Positions 42,588 to 48,228 of a DNA stretch of 48,228 nucleotides are shown piece by piece. A program made the translations under genes and the position numbers. Below the pieces are notes generated by a model that saw only the letters and a program-made list of their open reading frames with translations, searched no databases and was not told where the DNA came from. Source of the DNA: Rhizobium lentis (GTDB lineage Bacteria > Pseudomonadota > Alphaproteobacteria > Rhizobiales > Rhizobiaceae); contig NZ_JACHBD010000022.1 in assembly GCF_014200175.1 (NCBI RefSeq), forward strand, positions 1 through 48,228. Reading direction: 5' to 3'. The stretch's first letter is position 1, and each line of letters opens with the position of its first letter.

Positions 42588-44225
42588 ATGCCATCAAATG
42601 AAGGGACAGCATCCGTAGGCCTACTGGCGCCACTGAAGAATTCGACGTTCCGTTCGATTTTCTTCGCGTCGCAGCTCTCCAGCCTGGGTTGGCTGATGCA
42701 GACGGCGGCTCTCAGCTGGCTGATGGCCACCGTTTCCACCTCGGATGTGATGGTCGCCCTTGTCCAGGCATCGTCTACCCTGCCTGCCTTTTTTCTTGCG
42801 ATTTTCGTTGGCGCGATTGCCGACAACTACAGCCGGCGCATGGTCATGATCGTCGGCCGAAGCCTGATGATGGCGGCCTCGGCGATGCTGACGATCCTGA
42901 TGGCTTTCGGCATCACCGATCCATGGATGATCCTGGCGTTCAGTTTCCTTGACGGCTGCGGTATCGCACTCAGCGATCCCGCGTGGCGCGCTTCGCTTGG
43001 CGACATGCTGGAGCGCCGCCATCTGCCGTCGGCCGTCACCCTTCTCAATGTCGGATTCAACACGGTCCGTAGCGTCGGTCCCGCGCTTGGCGGCATCATC
43101 GTTGCGATTTTTGGGCCGCTCGTCACTTTCGCGCTCACCACGCTTGGCTTCGTCGCGCCCCTCACCGCTCTGTGGCGAAACAAGTGGACCGTGAAAGCGT
43201 CGCCCCTCCCTCGCGAAGCGCTCATGACGGCGATCTATGATGGACTGCGGTTCACGGCGATATCCTCGGAAATCAAGGCAGCTATTGTCCGCGGTACGCT
43301 GTTTGGGCTGACCGGAACCTCGATGCTGGCGCTCCTGCCGCTCGTCGCAAGAGACTTCTTGAAGGGCGGCCCAATCGACTACGGTATTCTCATGGGTGGC
43401 TTCGGCGCCGGCGCGCTGATCGCGGGGCTCCTGAACCCGCCACTCAGGCGCGCGGTCACGCAGGAACTGCTGATTGTTCTGGCATGTGTCGCGTGCGCGG
43501 TATGTGCGATCTCACTTGCGCTGACGTCTTCCCTGATCATCGCAACAGTCTGCCTCGCCTTCGGCGGCGCCGGCTGGGTAACCGGATGGTCGGGCTTCGG
43601 CGTCAACGTGCAGTTGGCAAGCCCGCGCTGGGTGGTGGGTCGCACGATTTCCATCTACAGCGCTTTTACTTATGGGGGGATCGCCGCTGGCAGTTGGCTC
43701 TGGGGAATTATCGCCGAAAACCATTCCCTCTCCTTATCCTTGGCATGTTCTGCTGCCGCCTCGTTGCTGGTCGCCGCACTTGGGCTCAAGCTGCCGATCA
43801 GCAACCGCTTGGAGTCTGAACTCGAAGCCTCCGGCGCCTTCGATGCGCCAGTACCTGCACTCGATCTGAAGCCGAGAAGCGGCCCAATTCTGGTGACGAC
43901 GGAATATGCGATTGCCGAAGAGAACGCCGCTGTCTTTCTTGAGATCATGCGCAGACGGCGGCATGTTCAAAGCCGAGCCGGCGCACGCCATTGGACCCTC
44001 ACGCGCGACGTTCAGCAGCCTTCGCGATGGCTCGAGACCTTCCGGACGCCAACCTGGACGGATTACCATCGCCTTCATCACCGCCTCAACGAAGCGGACA
44101 AGCGCCTGGGCGATGAGCTCAAGTCGCTGAGCGTGGCATCCGACCTCCCGCGAACAATCGTTCTGGTGGAGCGCCCGACGGCTGCGCGCAAGTCCACGCC
44201 CGTGCCGTACGTTTCCCAGAAATGA
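42588..44225 (+). CDS. MFS_3 family transporter, second of a tandem pair
   Basis: 545 residues from ATG 42588; in-frame upstream starts would add Arg/Pro-rich, non-conserved text. It has the typical MFS_3 core: SIFFASQLSSLGWLMQTAAL, AIADNYSRRMVMIVGRSLMM, DPAWRASLGDMLERRHLPSA, GPALGGIIVAIFGPLV. The C-terminal soluble domain has ILVTTEYAIAEENAAVF, GARHWTLTRDVQQPSRWLET and YHRLHHRL. Conserved lengths and intact motif A suggest that this copy works. It follows a strong terminator, so it probably has its own promoter in 42412-42587. Its stop overlaps the start of a small HTH-like gene (ATGA). Confidence 0.9.
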   Translation: MPSNEGTASVGLLAPLKNSTFRSIFFASQLSSLGWLMQTAALSWLMATVSTSDVMVALVQASSTLPAFFLAIFVGAIADNYSRRMVMIVGRSLMMAASAMLTILMAFGITDPWMILAFSFLDGCGIALSDPAWRASLGDMLERRHLPSAVTLLNVGFNTVRSVGPALGGIIVAIFGPLVTFALTTLGFVAPLTALWRNKWTVKASPLPREALMTAIYDGLRFTAISSEIKAAIVRGTLFGLTGTSMLALLPLVARDFLKGGPIDYGILMGGFGAGALIAGLLNPPLRRAVTQELLIVLACVACAVCAISLALTSSLIIATVCLAFGGAGWVTGWSGFGVNVQLASPRWVVGRTISIYSAFTYGGIAAGSWLWGIIAENHSLSLSLACSAAASLLVAALGLKLPISNRLESELEASGAFDAPVPALDLKPRSGPILVTTEYAIAEENAAVFLEIMRRRRHVQSRAGARHWTLTRDVQQPSRWLETFRTPTWTDYHRLHHRLNEADKRLGDELKSLSVASDLPRTIVLVERPTAARKSTPVPYVSQK

Positions 44226-44473
44226 GCACGCTATGCGACTCCGAGGCAACTCATCCAGCAAGAGAGGATCGTTCGATAATGGATACGTCGAAGCTTTGCC
44301 CCCTCCAGTTGGCCTCCCTCCGATGGCTGAAACAGAGCAGAACGTTGGAAGAGATCGCGCGGATCGAGGACCGAACCGTCGTCGATATCGAGCGATGCCT
44401 GCAGGATGCTTTGGTGCTGCTCGGCGCAGACTCGATTGAGGCGGCCATTCGTATGATCGAAAAGACAGCTTGA
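44222..44473 (+). CDS. Small LuxR/HTH-like protein coupled to the MFS gene
   Basis: 83 residues from the ATG that overlaps the transporter stop, or 64 residues from an ATG at 44279 that has GAGAGGA upstream. The conserved part is LCPLQLASLRWLKQSRTLEE, IARIEDRTVVDIERCLQDAL, LLGADSIEAAIRMIEKTA. That is the LuxR-type helix-turn-helix layout (L...Q...L.W...G.T..EIA...........V..HL..A...L......AA). It has no receiver domain, so it may be a local regulator of the transporters. Confidence 0.68.
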   Translation: MSTLCDSEATHPAREDRSIMDTSKLCPLQLASLRWLKQSRTLEEIARIEDRTVVDIERCLQDALVLLGADSIEAAIRMIEKTA

Positions 44474-44674
44474 AGTGATGGCGATCTTTCGGCGCGCTGC
44501 TTGAGGCTTTGAAAATTCGGATTCGAGCGCACGGTGGAAGGAGCCGCGGGAACGCCGCCTGTATTAGGTCGCGATTCCAGGAAATCCGGAACCGGTGTTC
44601 GATTTTATTCTCGGCATTCCCGCGCGAAGCAACTCGGCGAAGGAGCTTCTCTTCCGTTGAGCCCTTCGTGAAAG

Positions 44675-44974
44675 TTATCCTTGCGGCGGCAGTCCGAGAC
44701 CTCCCCGGTCATCCGGTCCATCGTCTGGAATCGCAATCGACCGATGATCGACATCCGCCCCTTCGTCGCAGCGATTCACACCAAGTGGATTTGACCTGGA
44801 CAGCGACCGCTCGCGCTGAAGCGCAGAATATCGGCGGCGCATTTCATCGGACGCAATCCTCCCTGCCGTCCAAAGAGCGACCAGTTCCATGAAACCCGGG
44901 TCTTCATCGAGCCGAATTCCCCGTGCATTCCAACGCGCGATGACCCGCTCGGCTATGTCCCTGCGTGAATCCAT
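44675..44974 (-). CDS. Small conserved hypothetical protein
   Basis: 99 residues from ATG 44974 (GGGAAG upstream). The first 65 residues look conserved: MDSRRDIAERVIARWNARGI, RLDEDPGFMELVALWTAGRI, ASDEMRRRYSALQRER. The pattern of basic helix, Asp-Asp-Pro turn and a W-containing helix occurs in short proteins on rhizobial genomes. The last 35 residues lose this character, suggesting read-through after a small indel. No function known. Confidence 0.55.
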   Translation of the reverse strand: MDSRRDIAERVIARWNARGIRLDEDPGFMELVALWTAGRIASDEMRRRYSALQRERSLSRSNPLGVNRCDEGADVDHRSIAIPDDGPDDRGGLGLPPQG

Positions 44975-45092
44975 TACCAACTTCCCTGCCCGGCCTGCCG
45001 CCTACGCGGTGAGATACCAAGTTGCTGGGTTCTTCGCCAGTTGAAAGCGTCCGATATGTCACGCCGGGTGCCCGCGATCTGTTTTCGGGAGC

Positions 45093-45263
45093 TTGTTAGC
45101 TGGAGCTATCGAGATCGCTAAGACGCACTTTCCAGCTCTCTCCGACCTGATGGCCCCCGCCACCATCTTTTCCGTCGACCGCGAATACGGCGTCCTACCG
45201 TCCGACGAAATCGACGTCGACGACGATCTTGAGATCGTCCATGAATACACGCCTTGGCATTGA
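45093..45263 (+). CDS. Possible 56-residue protein or 3' gene fragment
   Basis: A frame starting at TTG 45093 (GGGAG upstream) reads AGAIEIAKTHFPALSDLMAP, ATIFSVDREYGVLPSDEIDV, DDDLEIVHEYTPWH. The acidic, ordered text looks like a true protein end. I cannot assign it; it may be the tail of a gene whose front has been lost. Confidence 0.4.
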   Translation: MLAGAIEIAKTHFPALSDLMAPATIFSVDREYGVLPSDEIDVDDDLEIVHEYTPWH

Positions 45264-45441
45264 GCGGGCGGCGACATGGCCTGCGGCCGTGCCGCTTGCG
45301 AGCGGCGGGCCGCAAGGGAGGCTTCGCCGCGGCCGACTTTGTATAATTCACTAGGTTGCCAGCCGCGCCGTTGCGGCCTTTGCTCTTCGCGGCCGCTGAA
45401 GCGGCTAATAGATAACGCTGACGAGCAGGAGGCGATCACTC

Positions 45442-46538
45442 GTGATCGGAAGGAAAATGAAAAGAAGAGAGATAGAGGGCCTTCGCGAGGCCGTATCCTG
45501 CGCCGCGGTGCTGGAAGAGGCCGGTTTTGCCGTTGACGCCAAGGGGAGCACCCGTCGGGCAGTGAAGTTTCGGCGCAGCAGTGAGATTGTCATAGTCACG
45601 CATGAAGGGCGGGGATGGTTCGACCCCCTAAGCGAGGCGAAAGGCGATGTCTTTGGGCTCGTCGAGCACCTCGATCGCGCCGGCTTTCTCGAAGCCGTCG
45701 AAAAGGTCGGGAGTCTCGTGGGATTCAAAATTTCCGCGCCAGGATGGCAATCTCGAAGCTTTGTCGCCAACTCCGAGTTTTCCGTTTCCGATCGTTGGCA
45801 GGCACGTCGCCGCCCGTGGCAAGGCTCATCGACCTGGCAATACCTGCACAACGAGCGCTGCCTTCCGACATATCTGCTCCGCACGGCGATCGAACGCGAC
45901 CTCCTTCGAGAAGGCCCGAACGGCAGCCTTTGGGCCGCTCATACGAACCATGCCGGCGACATCACCGGATGGGAGGCGCGCGGCCCGCAATATCGCGGCT
46001 TTGCCACCGGGGAGCGAAGGTCCTGTTCCGCTTTGGCTCGGACGCTTCAATGCGCCTGGCTGTGACGGAAGCTGCGATTGACGCCATGAGCCTTGCCGCC
46101 ATCGAAGGATTGCGTGATGGAACGCTTTATCTCAGCACCGGCGGCGGCTGGTCTCCGACCACGGCCGCAGCCCTTGGTGCGCTTGCTTCACGTCGCAATG
46201 TCCAACTCGTCGCTGCGACAGACTCCAATCCTCAAGGCGACATGTTTGCCGGGCGATTACGGGCGCTTGCCGACGGCGCCGGCTGCGACTGGATGCGGCT
46301 CCGCCCACCGCGAGAGGATTGGAACGAGGCTCTGAAGCTTCGCGTGAAACAGAGGAATGAGAACAGGAAAAGGGTGGGTGGGAAAGAGAAGGAGGCGTGC
46401 CGCATGCGCCCCAGCCGCGTCGAGGCAGGCTCCGCCCGGTTCAAGCCGACCCTGGACCCGGCCGGTCGCGATGTCGGCGGAGGAAAGGGGCACATGAAGG
46501 ACTTAGGTGCCGAACCGCTCGATAATTGCTGGAGATGA
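45442..46538 (+). pseudogene. DUF3991/TOPRIM-domain protein, single-base frameshift
   Basis: The GTG at 45442 has AGGAGG nine bases upstream. The first frame gives a zinc-ribbon-like DUF3991 region (REAVSCAAVLEEAGFAVDAK, GWFDPLSEAKGDVFGLVEHL, PTYLLRTAIERDLLREGPNG, DITGWEARGPQYRGFATG). There the frame fails: the expected ACC GGG GGA GCG AAG is ACC GGG GAG CGA AGG, one G short near 46012. The next frame continues KVLFRFGSDASMRLAVTEAA, IDAMSLAAIEG, TLYLSTGGGWSPTTAAALG, VAATDSNPQGDMFAGRLRAL, with the TOPRIM Glu (TEAAID) and D.N.QG residues. Such primase-like proteins are carried on rhizobial plasmids and integrative elements. The lost base lies in a short G run, so a sequencing error is possible. 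Confidence 0.82.
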
Positions 46539-46816
46539 CGCGCCGATCGAAGCCCAGGCTAGCCGGCAGGACCGCACCGGCTGATCGCCGCGGCGCGCGC
46601 ACGCCAAGCGCACGCCGGCGGATCGCGATCTACACCAACCGTCGGCAGATCAACGAATTGCGCCGCGCCAACGATTGCAAGGTCGTGCCCGAGAGACTCG
46701 CAGCGTGGGAGGACAAGCTCGCCCAGCAGCGATCGCTGATCCAGGTTCTACAGGTCGAGGAACGACGGCCCGTCACAGAAAATGCCATTCTACTGAAGCG
46801 TTTCCTACGAAGCTGA
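46535..46816 (+). CDS. Hypothetical 93-residue basic protein after the TOPRIM gene
   Basis: Its ATG overlaps the stop of the TOPRIM gene (ATGA), which suggests coupling. The product is basic: MTRRSKPRLAGRTAP, ARRRIAIYTNRRQINELRRA, VVPERLAAWEDKLAQQRSLI. The second half is a predicted coiled coil. No family recognised; could be a nucleic-acid-binding companion of the TOPRIM protein. Confidence 0.45.
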   Translation: MTRRSKPRLAGRTAPADRRGARTPSARRRIAIYTNRRQINELRRANDCKVVPERLAAWEDKLAQQRSLIQVLQVEERRPVTENAILLKRFLRS

Positions 46817-46817
46817 A

Positions 46818-47533
46818 ACGGAGGTTGATCGCCGGCGGCATGCCCGACTCCTCGCAGAACGCGCCAAGTGGCTCCTCTCGACGGCCCTTGTCTGGATCAC
46901 ATATTTCTTCGCGCTTCAAATGATCGAACCCGCTGTGGTCTTCACAGTGTTTTCAGGGCTTATAGTTGTTAGCGTCCTAGTTGCCTCCGCTTGCGGGGTT
47001 CCGGAAGCCGCAACCGGGTCGAAGGGGTCGGCTTGATCGCCATAGTAATCGGCGTCGGTTATCTGGCGACGATCACGATGCTCGGACAATCAGGCTTCGT
47101 GCGAGGCGGCTGGGCTGCCGCGATGGCCGGATTGCTGCTGACCAGTGTGTCTGCCGTTAGCCTCACGGCGATTATGGTCTACAGCCAGCGACTCAACGGC
47201 CTCGGTATCGCACCGGCTGCTCAATATGGGCTGCGGTTTCCGCTGTACGTAATGATGGCACTCCCAGCCGCGTGGTTCGACCTGGATGGGAAAGGTCCGG
47301 TCGATCTCAGTGGGCTGCTTGCTGTCATCATGATCGGATTGGCGATCATGGCGTTTCCAGTTTTTGCGATGCAAAAGGCCATTTCGCTGATGTCCACCCT
47401 GTCGCTGGCCGCGATTACGGCGCTTGGTCCACTATTCGTTTTCCTGTTCCAAATCATTGAAGGTCGCGTGGCTTACGCGCCGGCCACGATGATGGGTCTG
47501 ATGATTGTGCATGCGCCGCCGCCTGGAAGATAG
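46818..47533 (+). pseudogene. DMT/EamA-type transporter, 5' truncated and frameshifted
   Basis: First piece (46818-47034) in one frame reads RLLAERAKWLLSTALVWITY, FFALQMIEPAVVFTVFSGLI and stops; the second (46991-47533) continues VGLIAIVIGVGYLATITMLG, AAMAGLLLTSVSAVSLTAIM, GLLAVIMIGLAIMAFPVFAM, ALGPLFVFLFQIIEG. Together they give about six of the ten membrane helices of a drug/metabolite transporter, including the GP.......Q..EG end block. The front half is missing and the two pieces are in different frames, so it cannot be functional. Confidence 0.65.
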
Positions 47534-47931
47534 CCCGTCGGTCGCGTCGCTCAGGACCTTGAGCCAGGAGCCAAGGTACGAGGCGTGATCGGGGGGGCTC
47601 GAGCTCGAGCTCGAGCTCGGGAGCAATGCCAAGATCGGCGCACAGGAAGCAGCTGCCGAGGTCGGCGATATATCCTGACAGTCAAGGAATATCGACGTCT
47701 GTCGCCCGGAGCGGAAATGAATGGGATGAAAACTTCCTCGCAAAATAGTGACTTCTGCGAGCAATTATAGCCAACTTAGGAGTTCTGCGGCGGCTGTCGC
47801 CGCTTGTGAGCGTCCGACAGGCCGGCTCCACCATATGCCGCCAGTACAGCTCCTGCGAAATAGATCAGCTAAGTTTCCTGCACTCGCTGCAGCCCGAAAC
47901 CGCTGGCGAGCGGCTCGCTGCCTGAGGACCA
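47534..47931. other. Intergenic stretch with no supported gene
   Basis: Holds the hexanucleotide repeat below and no convincing frame. Confidence 0.4.
47597..47620. repeat. Hexanucleotide repeat GCTCGA x4
   Basis: Three perfect copies of GCTCGA and a fourth with one change, preceded by seven G. The unit is self-complementary in register (GAGCTC/CTCGAG), so it can fold back on itself. Confidence 0.85.
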
Positions 47932-48108
47932 TCAGCGTCGGTCGTTGGTCTCGCCAGCGGCCGGCACCTGTTCAGGCTTCAACGCGGAGAGCGTGTCAGG
48001 ATCAGCCGTAAGGTCCAGTTTGCCCCAGATCGAGGTTTTCCGGTCGATCGGCTTGAGCTTCCGGGACGGCTTGATTTCGACGACAAACGGCTTTGGCTGC
48101 TGACGCAT
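47932..48108 (-). CDS. Small conserved basic protein
   Basis: 58 residues from the ATG at 48108, with GGAGG four bases upstream; longer starts reach the window edge but read through arginine-rich text. It reads MRQQPKPFVVEIKPSRKLKP, IDRKTSIWGKLDLTADPDTL, ALKPEQVPAAGETNDRR. The PKPFVVEIK...R and SIWG motifs occur in short proteins that I associate with rhizobial plasmid and transposon modules. No function can be read from it. Confidence 0.55.
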   Translation of the reverse strand: MRQQPKPFVVEIKPSRKLKPIDRKTSIWGKLDLTADPDTLSALKPEQVPAAGETNDRR

Positions 48109-48228
48109 AGATCCTCCAGGCGACGATTCGCGCGCACGACGATAGCCCGAAGAACGGCCAAAGCAACGCCCTGGTTCGGCTGTTCCCGGACGTCTGATTT
48201 TGACATGTGGACGGGGCGGCAGGTCCAC

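Noticed and set aside
1..48228. CRISPR arrays, tRNA, rRNA and plasmid replication (repABC) genes
   Set aside because: No regularly spaced short repeats, no tRNA-like cloverleaf or rRNA sequence, and no RepA/B/C signatures were seen; a covariance-model scan would be needed for certainty.

Overview
The window reads as a piece of a rhizobial symbiotic replicon or symbiosis island (Mesorhizobium, Sinorhizobium or Bradyrhizobium-like; genus not resolvable by eye). The markers are a partial NopD-type and a complete NopP-type type III effector gene, decayed nifA and nifB with an intact NifA binding site and sigma-54 promoter, a nodU fragment, an imp-type type VI secretion (T6SS) locus, and many pseudogenes and insertion-sequence scraps. 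The DNA is GC-rich with gene-poor, eroded stretches between intact blocks.

Layout. 1-4137: type III effectors nopD (minus, running off the left edge) and nopP (plus). 4195-5860: broken SnoaL-like gene, then nifA' and nifB' pseudogenes. 6070-8774: LysR regulator, nodU' fragment, SIR2-like fragment. 8790-18151: minus-strand T6SS half: tssK, fha, tssL, tssM and an unrecognised 538-residue protein. 18152-23348: eroded spacer with IS1595-like and IS3-like remnants and a two-block repeat protein carrying basic, NLS-like repeats, split by a one-base frameshift. 23349-33301: plus-strand T6SS half: tssA, tssB, tssC, hcp, tssE, tssF, tssG, a degenerate clpV-like start, and vgrG. 33302-36653: eroded region with istB, folD and other fragments. 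36654-39174: a defence island: TIR protein, caspase-like protease, an 87-residue RyR-like protein, a 42-residue proline-rich peptide and a SLATT two-helix membrane protein. 39780-44473: cold-shock protein and two tandem MFS_3 exporters with a small HTH-like protein. 44675-48228: small hypotheticals, a frameshifted DUF3991/TOPRIM gene and a broken DMT transporter, as found on rhizobial plasmids and integrative elements.

How it works together. The two T6SS halves together give baseplate (TssA/E/F/G/K), membrane complex (TssL/M), sheath and tube (TssB/C/Hcp) and spike (VgrG), with an FHA regulator. The recycling ATPase TssH is absent except for a possible remnant, TssJ is absent, and fha carries two compensating frameshifts, so the machine may be impaired. 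The TIR-caspase pair matches the logic of TIR-to-caspase (type IV Thoeris-like) anti-phage signalling; the co-transcribed 87-residue protein is the part I find least explained.
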